A stretch of 64,000 bases of DNA from the NCBI GenBank assembly GCA_022478985.1, contig JAKSZP010000012.1:1-64000 (forward strand), in the 5' to 3' direction. Source of the stretch: Massospora cicadina. Lineage: Eukaryota; Entomophthoromycota; Entomophthoromycetes; Entomophthorales; Entomophthoraceae. A program made the translations under genes and the position numbers. Shown one piece after another: positions 9,978 to 20,217 of the stretch. The notes beneath the pieces are model-generated. The model made no database searches. It saw only the letters and a list, made by a program, of their open reading frames with translations, and was not told where the DNA came from. Each line of letters opens with the position of its first letter. The first letter of the stretch is position 1.

Positions 9978-11843
9978 TTACTGAAACTAAAAAACTCAAA
10001 ACTAACCTAACTAATTAATTCAACCAAAACGCCTAAAATGAGCGGATTGAATGATACACACCAAGTGAAAACAACCAACCAGGTGGGGCAGCAGAAAACT
10101 GCTTATCCAACCATGGCGGAAGGGGAGGGGGATCAGGGGGCTCATCTTTGGCAGCAGATTCATCATCCAAGAGTAGGGTACCTGTCAAAGCAGAGAGAAA
10201 GGGCGTCGGGGCATTGGCGGAATGTGGTTCAATATCACTAATGATTGGTATCTCATGGAAATTGCAAGCTAAAAATATGACGCTAATATATTTGACTAAA
10301 ACTTTTTTAGCTTTAATGCGGGCATGTGGGAGATACATAAATGTGGAAATATTGGTTCAGGTAATCTTAGCTTTAGGGATTCCGTGCTACAGTTACCAAG
10401 TTCTGGATAGAATCGTTAAAATTTTGTGTAGTTGATTCACTGTAGCCTTACTTTGTGGGGTAGGGGTGAGGGGATAACAGGAGGGGAATTACCTCCTGTG
10501 AGCATCGCCACTGATTTGGCAACAGCTTTGCGGATGGGATGCCAATATGGCGCGGCAGCTGCTTCAACTGCAAGCTGGTGGTAACTGCAAAATAATCCAG
10601 CATTTGGCTATGGGGCATATAAATGAGGGGGTATTTGGCGTCCCATTCTGCATTAACAAACTGCTCTATTTTCAGAGATGGTTTTATGAGAGGTCCTGAT
10701 TTGTCAATTTCAGCCAAAAACTCCCATGGGTTCTGGTTGAATTTGAATTGGGGAATCGGCGTATATTTGAGGTTTGGTTGGTTCATTGGAGGAAGCTTGG
10801 AAGTGAACTGGAGTCCAAGCTGGTGCTAGATTGAAGGGAGCGTGAGTGACATTGGGGCGAGGAGGAGGCTTATTGGTGGCTGCAGGCGCAGCTGAAGCAA
10901 CAGGCTTTGGGGGATGGGAAGGTAGGATCATACCTCATACTGAAACTGGTGAGGGGTGGGTTGCAGATTGGAAGCAGGCAGATGAAAAATCAGAGCCGTT
11001 GGAAGCAGCTAAGGAAAGGCACTTGCATTTTGAGTGGTCCAACTAGAAACAGGACAGACAGATCATTTGTCCACCCTTGATGCAGAGCCCATAATGGATA
11101 GTCAGGGGCAGAAGGAATGATGGCGTGAGGGGGAATAGACAAGGCGAATTTACTAAATTCAGGGCTGATCGTGACATACACCTGAGGCTCAGCGAGGCAT
11201 GTGGCCCCATTTGGGATCACAAATTGTAAGATGGGGTTGGAGCCATAGGCTGCCAAACAGTCCATCAGCTCCTGGTGGAGCACTTCAGGGGGAAGGTGGG
11301 TGGGAAAACCAGCAAACTGAACCACCAAAGTGGTGTCCGCTGGGAGTAGGCCCAGATTGTGGGGAGGTGGTGCCCTGGAATACCAGGAGCACAGTTGCTG
11401 CAGTGGCAGCGTCAGCTTCGCAGGTGAAGCTGAGGTCAAAATACCCATTGTAGGGGCGGAAATCAATAAAACTGGCAGGTATCATCACCGCCTGGGCTAT
11501 TTCAATAATGGCTTGGTCATGGTAAGAAAAATAGTTTCTCATAATCGACCCTAAGGCCAAAATGCATGTTGCTCCAGGGGAGCACCAGGGGGCAATGTGG
11601 CAAAGCTTGGGTATGAGCAAGGTGGGCATCAAGGTCCTTGAGCGGAACGAATTGTACCATGGGTTTGGAATGACTGGGTGGACCAGTCCTAGCGCGTTTA
11701 CCTTCCAGACGGAAAATGGCGCGGGGATTTTCGCCACTGCCCCACACTGGAGCATTAAGCGGGGAATCTGAGGACATCAGAGTAAAACTACAGCGGGTGA
11801 TCAATTTTTGCTTCTTTCATATAATTTGCTCAGAAAGTTACAT
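9951..11843 (-). mobile_element. ORF1-only LINE derivative, copy B (near full length)
   Basis: The copy is about 1.9 kb, read right to left. It starts at about 11843 (TTCTGAGCAAATTATATG, shared with copy A). The N-terminal region at 11804-11517 reads FTLMSSDSPLNAPVWGSGE, continuing in another frame with IDFRPYNGYFDLSFTCEAD. The gag core at 11466-11090 reads LPADTTLVVQFAGFPTHLPP, then LHQELMDCLAAYGSNPILQF. The zinc knuckle at 11066-11025 reads CLSCF*LDHSKCKC, with a stop inside the motif. A Pro-rich linker with NQNPWEFLAEIDKSG and a C-terminal domain (about 10340-10040) follow. The 3' tail is at 9977-9951. There is no endonuclease or RT between knuckle and tail. ORF1 aligns with the ORF1 of LINE-1 in this window (LPTKVK...LKDGLAVYG). 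Frameshifts make it a pseudogene. Confidence 0.8.
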
Positions 11844-12061
11844 CAATCTGAAAGAGAGTTAATATAGATGAATATTAATATAATTACTCCTGAAACACGT
11901 GCGCTTTAAAGGTATTAAGTTATTTAAGAAAAAAAGAATTATAATGTATATAAAAAAATAAACTATGATAATTAAGTCTAAAGGATTCATAGAATCTCAA
12001 TACTGATACATGACAGTTTAACTAAAAAAAAAATCATCACTCTATTTCCGCTCACCATAAC
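11844..12061. other. Spacer between head-to-head ORF1-only copies
   Basis: 218 bp of AT-rich DNA separate the 5' ends of copies B and A. No TATA box or initiator could be singled out with confidence. If either copy has an upstream promoter, this spacer would act as a divergent one. Together the two copies form a large imperfect inverted repeat with arms of about 1.9 kb. Confidence 0.6.
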
Positions 12062-12506
12062 CTTCTGAGCAAATTATATGGAAAAAGTAAATTTGATCAC
12101 CTGCTGTAGTTTTACTCTGATGTCCTCAGATTCCCCACCAGCTGCTCCAGTGTGGGGCAGCGGCGAAACTCCCCCTGCCATTTTCTGTCCAACAGGAAAA
12201 CGCACTCAGACTGGCTCACCCAGTCATACCAAACCCCTGGGACGATTTATTCCTCCCAAGGATCTTGACACCCACCTCGCTCAAACCCAAGTGGTGTTCC
12301 ATTGCCCCTGGTGCTCCCCTGGAGCAACATGCGTTTTGGTCTTAGGGTCAACTATGGGAAAACTTTCCCCTACCATAACCAAACCATTATCAAAATGGCT
12401 CAGGCGGTGATGCATCTCACCACTTTAATTGACTTCCACCCCTATAAGGGGTATTTTGATCTCAGCTTCACCTGTGAAGCCAATGCCGCCACTGCAGCAA
12501 CTGTGT

Positions 12507-13014
12507 TGTTATAAAATTGGTGTGTCCGTTGAGATACGCCATAAATGAAATTGCGCAGGGTTTTACCCACTGAGAGATAGGACCAACAATATGAGGATCG
12601 TTGCCCTTGTAACAACAGAAATAAACTTTTATTAATAATATGGCATACTTGCCCCCAATATACTTCTTTATTTGTTATAATAAACACAGCTTATTCCCAC
12701 TGTGTCACCCACTCTAAAACTATTAACAACTTACCTCCCTCGATATCTCATCCCACTTGTATCATAGCAACTTTAGATGGTATCACTTCCATGGCTTAGT
12801 AATTCACTTGTCAGTATCTCATTGGTTCCACCAATTCTTCATTCGTTCACTTGTTAATTCACAATCACCCAATTTGGATAATTTCCCAGCAACCCAATAT
12901 TGTCTCATTTCAAAGCATGCTCAAATTAATCATACTCAAAACAACTCAGCAGATTTCATCCATTCTACCATATTGTCTTAGGGCTTATCATCCAGTCATA
13001 TCAGAATCACGACA
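12507..13014 (-). repeat. Solo LTR of the Gypsy-1 family, perfect 5-bp target duplication
   Basis: The 508-bp LTR is on the minus strand. It begins TGTCGTGATTCTGATATGAC at 13014 and ends ...TTTATAACA at 12507, so it has TG...CA termini. GATATGACTGGATGATAAG is shared with the 5' LTR of Gypsy-1 (about 23855), and the rest matches the LTR at 59.0-59.5 kb. TGTGT flanks both sides (12502-12506 and 13015-13019). Deleting the LTR and one repeat rejoins copy A ORF1 in frame (TV-YFVFQG; copy B has TVLLVFQG). It arose by LTR-LTR recombination of a full element inserted into copy A. Confidence 0.85.
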
Positions 13015-14430
13015 TGTGTATTTTGTTTTCCAGGGTACCCCTCTCCCCACAATTCAGACCTGGCTCCCAGCGGATACCACTTTAGTGGATCAGTTCGCTG
13101 GTTTGCCCACCCACCTTCCCCCTGCAGTGCTCCACCAGGAGCTGATGGACAGTTTGGCAGCCTATGGCTCCAACCCCATCTTGCAATTTGTTGTCCCAAA
13201 TGGGGCCACACGCCTTGCTAGCCTCGGGCATATGCCACAATCAGCCCTGAATCAAATAAAATTGTTTTGTCAATTCCCCCTCATGCTATTATCACCTCTT
13301 CCCCCAACCATCCACTCTGGGCATGCATCAAGGGTGAATGGATGATTTGTTCATCCTGTTTCAAGTTGGACCACTTGAAATGCAAGTGCCCATCCCTAGC
13401 TGCTTCCGATGGTGCTTATTTTTTGTTTGCCAGCCTCCAATCCACTGCCCATCTCATGCCAGCTTTGGTATGGGGTATGATCCTACCTCCCCTCCCCCAA
13501 AGCCTGATGCTGCAGCTGCACCTGCAGCCACCAATCAGCCTCCTCCTCGCCTCAGTGCCACAAATGCTCCCTCTAATCAAGCACTGGCTTGGACCCCAGT
13601 TTGACCCCATACTTCCTCCAATGGGTCAATAAAACCTCAACCATACGCTGATTCCCCAATTCAATTCAACCAGAACCCATGAGAGCTATTGACTGAATTT
13701 GACAAATAAGGTAATCTAATTGAAGACCATCTCTGTAAATTGAGCAGTTCTGTAATGCAGAGTGAGACGCCAATAATCCCCCTCATTTATATGCCCCACG
13801 GCAAATTGCCAAATCATTCTACAGTGACCACCAGCTTGCAGTAGAAGCAGCTGCCACACCAGTTTGTTGTCCCCTCTGCAAAGCTGTCACTAAATCAGTG
13901 GCGATTCTCACGGAAGGTATTCCCCCTCCTGTTATCCCCACAAATCTCACCCCAAAAGGTAAAGTTACAATGAATCAAATTGCACAAAAATTTCAACAAT
14001 GCTATCCAGAACGTGGTAACTGTAGATTAAATCCTAAAGCCAAGATTAAGTGAACCAATATTGTCACATTCATTAATTTACCAGACGCCCACATTATAGC
14101 CAACAAAGCTTTAGCTGAATATATCACTGTCATTTTTATAGATGGCAATTTCTTGGAAATACCAATCATTAGTAATATTGAATCACATGCCGCCAATGCC
14201 CCAACGCCCTTGCTATACGCCTTGACACATACCCTACTCTGGGATGAGAAAGCTGCTGCAGAAGATGAACCCCCCAATCCCCCTCCCCTTCCGCCATGGA
14301 GGGATAAGCGGCCTCCACTGCCCACCTAGTTGGTTATTTCTTTCAGTGTGTTTCATTCAATACGCTCATTTGGGCGTTTTGTTAAATCAATTCGTTACGT
14401 TAGTTTTAGTTTTAGTTTTTAGTTTGGTAA

Positions 14431-14465
14431 TGTCCGTCCCCTGGTTGGCTTACCTCAGTTAATTA
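14431..14465 (+). promoter_or_regulatory. Shared LINE/SINE 3' tail motif (copy A)
   Basis: TGTCCGTCCCCTGGTTGGCT followed by TACCTCAGTTAATTA; same motif as in copies B and C, LINE-1 and the SINEs. Confidence 0.65.
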
Positions 14466-15045
14466 AAACTTTATCAACTCATTTACTTAGTAGATATGTC
14501 TTTTATGGTTGCCATTTTTGGGCATTATGACTTTTTATAAAAACAAAAGCAAATGTTTGTGTGTATGCGATGCCCAGCCAAAACTATAGGATGAAAAGCT
14601 CTAAAATTTTATAGATGGAAGGAAGGGCATAAATTTAAATTTTATAATAAAAGAAAAGTTTTACATGTAATAAGTGAAAGTCATATATGATCTTAATTCT
14701 AATCAGTATATTGTTATGCTGAGCAATTTAATATTCAGTTGTCTCATTAGTTATAATAATTATGCCAAGCAGTTGTGGATTTAGGTTAACAGGCTCAATA
14801 GTTTAATAAGCAGATAATGATTTGTTGTTTTAATAGTATAATTTGTTTTAGTAAGCTGGTGATTAGTATAGTAAAATTTGTTTGTTAATTTCCGAGTAGC
14901 TGGCGGGTTTTGGTTATTTTAATAAGTATATAAATTTGATTGTTTGGAAAAAACTTTTCTTTCTCGTTGCAATCACTTTTGCAACCTATTCAGATCAAGT
15001 CTGAATCTAGTTTGATAATCTCACAGAGGAGATTATTCTGCGCCC
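14466..15045. other. AT-rich leader upstream of LINE-1
   Basis: No gene seen. The last few hundred bases may be the 5' UTR of the LINE starting at 15046, but no promoter element stands out. Confidence 0.35.
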
Positions 15046-16455
15046 ATGTCAGGGAGCAGTTGGGCAAGTAAGGTAAGAGGAGCAGGTGGAAGGCCTGCGG
15101 ACTCAAACATTCAAAAACGCCCTGGAGAAAGTGGCAGAATAGACAAAAATTTTAAAAACCGGTGGTCACTATTTCTCAAGAAATATCACATGGCAAGCAT
15201 GATGCAACCAGTACATCAACACGCCACACTCCCAGCCACTTTTGTCAGTGGAATACGGAGTCCGCATGTTTCTGGACATCCAACAAATGGCCTTATGGGA
15301 AAAATTTTGTGAAGATGTGCACACCTTTTTCCCAACCACGGTGTATGTTGCACCTCAATCCATGTCACATGGTTGGCTGGACCTAGGTTTGAAAACAAAG
15401 AGGCAGCAGACGAGGCTGCTGCAGTGCATGTAGTGGTCGACCTCCCCAAAGGGCAATGGGTCATCAAAACCAAGTGCACCAGATGGATGAAATCAAACCC
15501 AATTTTCCTCATGTTTGAAATTTTGCCTACTAAGGTAAAACGTGACATTTTGGAACAACACCTGAAAGATGGTCTCGCTGTATATGGTGAAATACAATCT
15601 TTCAAAATGCAATGCTTCACGCTGATGCCACACCTGTGCACTGGCAAAGTCATTGCAGTTCTGACCCTGACCGAGGAGATCATGAAGGACCTAACCCAGA
15701 TCCCACACTCCACTTTTATTGATATTGCAGGGCATACCACCCGCCCATTCTGGGTGACCGTGGACAGCGCGCCCCCCATCTGCACCCACTGTGACACATT
15801 TGGCCATAAGGCGCACGCATGCCCCACCAAGGAGGGCATCACATTCCAAGAGCACCCCTCGGCGGCCATGGCCAGCGGAGAGGCACATTATGAACCAACT
15901 GCAAGCACCAAAGAGGCTTTCCCGTGGGGAGCACAAGGCTGCTACCTACTGGTAAAGCATATCTCCCCGCAAGAGTGGAAGAAGGCTAAGCAGGCCCGCA
16001 GGGCCATGGCCAGGGAAGCAGCCAAAGCCACCACTGCTATCCCACACTCCCAACGCCAGTAGGACATTGAAACCTTCACAGTGGAAGCAACTTGGGAATC
16101 CATCAACCAATCAGATTGGGAATCCCATGCCAATTGGGCCAATCAATCCGAGGATCTGATGGGGGACTCAATCTCACCCAATCGTTGCACCCAAGCTCCG
16201 GTCAAAACTGACTTGGGGCCCATCCCAACTGAAATTTTTTTTGACCTGCTCAACGGTGCACCAAACTCATCCGCACCACAAAAAATTCATCTGATGTCGG
16301 GGAAACAAAAAACAAAGGCTAAAGCCAATGCAACTCTTTCCACAAAAATTAACAAAAATCCTGATAGCATTGCTGCTAACACCCATGCTGCTGTGAAGGC
16401 CCATGGGGATCTAGAGGAGGCTAGTGGGCTCGGGTGCCCACCCTCTCACACCTAA
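15046..16455 (+). pseudogene. LINE-1 ORF1 (gag-like RNA-binding protein), frameshifted
   Basis: The N-terminal part is split over frames at 15046-15430 (SVEYGVRMFLDIQQMALWEK at about 15242 aligns with LINE-2 ORF1 SSYEFGMRI.....QYEAVYQ). The main open part (15373-16062, 229 codons) has the gag core FLMFEILPTKVKRDILEQHL then DGLAVYGEIQ, and the CCHC knuckle CTHCDTFGHKAHAC at 15781-15822. A basic Ala/Lys-rich tail follows (SPQEWKKAKQARRAMAREAA), also present in LINE-2. A stop at 16060 is followed by another open stretch to 16455 with no recognisable domain (polar, DLGPIPTEIFFDLLNGAP). The protein would bind LINE RNA as an RNP component. Confidence 0.75.
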
Positions 16456-16489
16456 GGTGCAATGGGGGAAACCTTCACTTTAAGACGTT

Positions 16490-19400
16490 AAATATTGCCA
16501 GACTCAAGGCCTCCCCATCCCAGGCTAAGAAACTGAATTTTTTTCAACAAAATTTACTCATGGATATCCTGGCCATCCAGGAATCCCACTGTCCATGAGG
16601 CTCTGAGGAAGCTTAGAAAACAATGCTCCTCCCATCCATATCCTTTTGGTCAGAGCACTTTGGGGCGCTAATTCAGAAAAATAATTATTTCAAATTTTTA
16701 ATGTCAGAAACCTTCCTCAATGGCCGAGTCCTTATTGTCACCTTCTTGTGGGCCAACGTGGTACATGCTATTGTCAACATCTATGCCCCAAACGGTGCAC
16801 AAGAGCGTTGGGAATTTTTATCATTGGTCAAATCCCTCCCGCTACCCCCAGACCCTTTCATAGTTTGCGACATGAACTGCTGGCTAAACACTCCAATGGA
16901 CCGGTGGCCTTCCTCCTCCCATGCCCTCAGGGCCACAATGAACTTCGCATTCTAAAGGCCACCATTGGGTTAATGGATGCGCTGCCATGGCAAGCCCTGC
17001 TGCTTGAGAACATGAAGCGCCCCCACGTCCACAACGGCCAATTAAGGTCCATGTCCTGCATCAACCTTATCCTTACACTGGCAAAATTCCAACCCCACAT
17101 ATATCACTTTAAAACAACAAAAATGGAATTCTCCAACCATCAACTGGTCTCGATAACCTACCACCTACCTGTCACAGCTGCTAAGGCCCCACATTGGTGC
17201 AAAATCCGCCCCTCCGAGCTCACGTTGCCAGGATTTTCTACGTGGGTGGAATCAGAAACTTTGGCAAAAGAGTTTGTTGCACCGTTTTGTGTGGACCCCA
17301 TTTCCACATGGGCAACTTTCAAAGATATAACCATCCGCCACTTTTGCCAACTCTCCTCCAGATGCTCATGAGCCAAATTGGCTGTCATTTTGTGCGCTCT
17401 GGCAAAGTTGGCACACCTGGAGTCCAATTTTCCAGCTACAGGATACAGCTCTGCATGGGGCCGGAAGTGGGCGGAGGCAGCCACCCACCTCAACGCGCTC
17501 AAAAGGCAACACAAACATCGGGTTTGTGTTCAGTACAGTGCCAAACACATAACAAAAGGTGACAAGTGCACCGCACATTTTTTTAAAATTTTTTTTGCAC
17601 CACGCCAGAGTGTGGCCTGCACACAGGTGCAAAGATCGGATGATTCCATTGCAGATACGCCAGCTGAAGTAGCAATTGAAACACAAAAGTATTACTCTGA
17701 GTTGTACCAATCTGATCTAATTCAGCCAGTTGAAGTGGCAGAATTTCTCGACCAAGCCCACATCCACATTATTTTACGATACTTGGAAATAATGAATTTG
17801 ATTACTTTAAACAAATTATGGACAGCCATTCGCGGTGCACCAAACTGAAAATGCCCAGGCCCAGATGGCATTCCATATGAATTCTACAAAGTACTTCAAA
17901 TATATATCCCCACTACTGCTGGCCTCACTTAACCAGAGCCTTTTGGAAACGCGCCTCCTGCCAGGAGGACGAGAGGCCTTCACCATCACACTCTTCAAGA
18001 AAGGGGACAAGCTAGACTTAGCCAACTAGCGCCATTTTTTTAACTAACACAAATACAAAGATTTTAACCAAAATCATGGCTAACTGTTTAGGGATTGTAG
18101 CATCTGCCACCATCTCCCCAGAACAATTCAGTTTCATACCCAGAAGGTCGATTTGGGACAATGTGAACTCTGTGGCCAACGCATGCCAGTCCACAGCCTC
18201 TGGGGCACTTGCATTCTTGGACCAACAGAAGGCCTATGATAGAGTAAACTGGGAATACCTCAGGGCCTGCCTCCATCAATTCCGCTTACTCTCTCGCTTC
18301 ATCAACTGGGTGATGCTGCTCACAGAATCTGCAACTATGGCAGTACATGGCCCTGGCTTCCTAACGGAAGTAGTCCGCCCTCAAAGGGGCTTGTGACAAG
18401 GGGACCCCCTTAGCCCACTCTTATACAACTTCATCCTTGACCCACTACTTCGAAATGTGAATGCCCAACTCACCGGGGTCCATGTGCCAGGCCAAGCCCC
18501 AGTCAAGATGGTGGCGTTTGCAGACAACTGTGTGGTTGGGGTGTCTAATAATAAAGATGCACGCGCACTTGAAGCCCTCATCCAGGAGTATTCCCGGGTA
18601 AATAACGCTGCACTGAATGCCTCCAAAACCAAAATCATCCTCCTTGGTTGGTATCATAACTGCTGGGCCCCTGCAACCAGCGCTCAGCCTGGCCCATCTG
18701 CTCGCACACGCGCTCGCCCTCCCAGCTCACCCCACACCGCCCCACTGGTGCCCCCCTTTGTGCCACGCCCTACCATAGGGCCAGTCCGCCATCTGGGCGT
18801 GTGGGTGGAGGCAGGCGAATACACATCAGCAGTAATGGAGAGTCATATTCTAGACAACGTGACGAAGTGCATCGCTTCCCTCAGAGTCCACCCTACTTCC
18901 CTTACTGGCAGGGTCGTTTTGGCCAACTCTATGCTCCTCTCCAAAGTCTGGTTTGGAGCCCACGCCATCCCCTTCTCCCTATGCTTCTTCAAATCCTTGC
19001 ATGCCCTGCTGCAAGGATGGCTATGGTCAGGTCGCCCTCCACCAGTACAGTTAGAGGTCATGTTTGGCCCTCATCAGCATGGTGGCATGGGCCTGCTTGA
19101 CTTCAGAGCCCATGCGGCCAAAATCTTGGATACCTGGATTGCGGCCGTCACTGCCCCTACGCTCCCCTCCCAACACTGGTCCCGCGTGGCCCGCTCCAAC
19201 TTCTCCTGCGCCTTGGGTATTCAACAATCCATCGAGCCCCCACTCCCTGATGAACTACCTGGCTTCACACCCATCGGCCACAGGTCCTCACGGTACTAAA
19301 ACCCACTACAAACGAATCCTCCTCTCCATGCGGAGCGCTGAATGGAGAAATCATATTAGTGAACATACAACCCAAAGAGGCCGCCCCTCACCCCAGTTCA

Positions 19401-20004
19401 CACAAGAAGTACAGGGGCTACCCATCCATGATGGCGTGATCCCCACACGGCCCCATGTCCTATCCAGGGTGGACTACCTGGACATGATGGACATCCCTTA
19501 CTCCATCGAGACCCAAAAGCTATCTGGAAATATGCACATCATCCTCTGTTGCAGCCTCAAATCCGTTCCCATGTTTGGCGCTGCCTGAGGCGGGTGTACT
19601 GTACAGCTGAGCGCTCTAACGCTTTACACTCATCCTGCGTCGTGTGTGGCCAGTATGGAACGCTGTTCCACCGCATGGAGAAGTGTCCTACCTCTAGAGT
19701 GATATGGCGCGAAGTTCAACGTCTGCTTGGCCAGGATCAAACACATCCCTTCAGCCTGTCAAGAGATATGTTTGCTTTATCAATGGCCTCCCCCCTTCCA
19801 CCCTCCCTCCGTGCTCTGGTGGTTGCAATAGCCATGTGGACTATCCACACGATTGCCTTGGATGCCATCGCAGGCTCCACTCCCACCCTCCCAGAAGCTG
19901 TCCACAAATTCCGGTCTCATTTGGTGGACCACTTTCAGGCGTGGATGTTTGGATACCTCCCACCACGTCGCCAACAGCTGGTCTCCTCCTGGTTCCCAGT
20001 TTAA
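16490..20004 (+). pseudogene. LINE-1 ORF2: endonuclease, reverse transcriptase, C-terminal zinc knuckle (broken)
   Basis: The AP-type endonuclease (about 16490-17180) shows LAIQESHC (16572-16593, catalytic Glu), IVCDMNCWLN (family GDFN) near 16860 and SNHQLV at 17132 where SDH is expected. The RT (about 17800-18660) has CPGPDGIPYEFYK (17850), EQFSFIPRRSIWDN (18121), LDQQKAYDRVNWEYL (18218), a stop in RGL*QGDPLSPLLYNF (family RGLRQGDPLSP) and FADN at 18517-18528, with the second catalytic Asp lost. The C-terminal region 18660-20004 keeps long open frames. It contains a knuckle C-X2-C-X7-H-X4-C (CVVCGQYGTLFHRMEKC, 19636-19686) and ends WMFGYLPPRRQQLVSSWF. No RNase H domain is seen. It would nick the target and prime reverse transcription there. 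Confidence 0.8.
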
Positions 20005-20179
20005 TTCATCAAATCAGACCCTTTCCTCCACACATGTTCAATTGTGGCTACGGCCCATTAACACGTTCCCTCCCCCTCCCCATAAGTGGCGTTCCCGCTG
20101 GCAACAAGAGATAGCATCGCTTCTCTGGGGTGCCTTCCATGTTACTAAGTTTTGTCTCTTTTGGGTTGACATTCAAAAG

Positions 20180-20213
20180 TGTCCATCTCCTGGTCAGCCT
20201 TCCTCGCAATAAA
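20180..20213 (+). promoter_or_regulatory. Shared LINE/SINE 3' tail motif (LINE-1)
   Basis: TGTCCATCTCCTGGTCAGCC then TTCCTCGCAATAAA; the autonomous version of the tail found in the ORF1-only elements and SINEs. Confidence 0.65.
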
Positions 20214-20217
20214 TTTA

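Larger units (their letters stand above)
12062..14465 (+). mobile_element. ORF1-only LINE derivative, copy A (near full length, contains solo LTR)
   Basis: The element is about 1.9 kb once the inserted LTR is ignored. It starts with TTCTGAGCAAATTATATG like copy B. ORF1 begins with MEKVNLITCCSFTLMSSDSP (12078) and continues with IDFHPYKGYFDLSFTCEAN (about 12430-12480). After the LTR it resumes in the same frame with FVFQGTP, then ADTTLVDQFAGLPTHLPPAV and LHQELMDSLAAYGSNPILQF (13070-13195). The CCHC knuckle at 13348-13389 is intact (CSSCFKLDHLKCKC). A linker and a C-terminal domain follow (NIVTFINLPDAHIIANKALA, about 14055-14120). The 3' UTR with the shared tail ends at 14465. No endonuclease or RT is present. 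Relation to LINE-1 ORF1 is visible in the gag core and knuckle. Several frameshifts and stops break it. Confidence 0.8.
15046..20217 (+). mobile_element. L1/Tad-like LINE (LINE-1 of this window), near full length, inactive
   Basis: The element runs from ORF1 (15046-16455) through ORF2 (about 16490-20004) to a 3' end with the shared tail (20180-20213) and an AATTTAAATTTAAATTT-type tail. It is the only element carrying both the shared tail and an RT region, so it represents the likely driver family for the ORF1-only elements and SINEs. It is inactive: frameshifts in ORF1, several stops in ORF2, FADN for FADD in the RT and SNH for SDH in the endonuclease. The 5' boundary is set at the first ATG and may lie further upstream. 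Confidence 0.8.

Noticed and set aside
15216..15869. 217-codon minus-strand open frame
   Set aside because: Antisense to LINE-1 ORF1, whose gag core and CCHC knuckle are on the plus strand.
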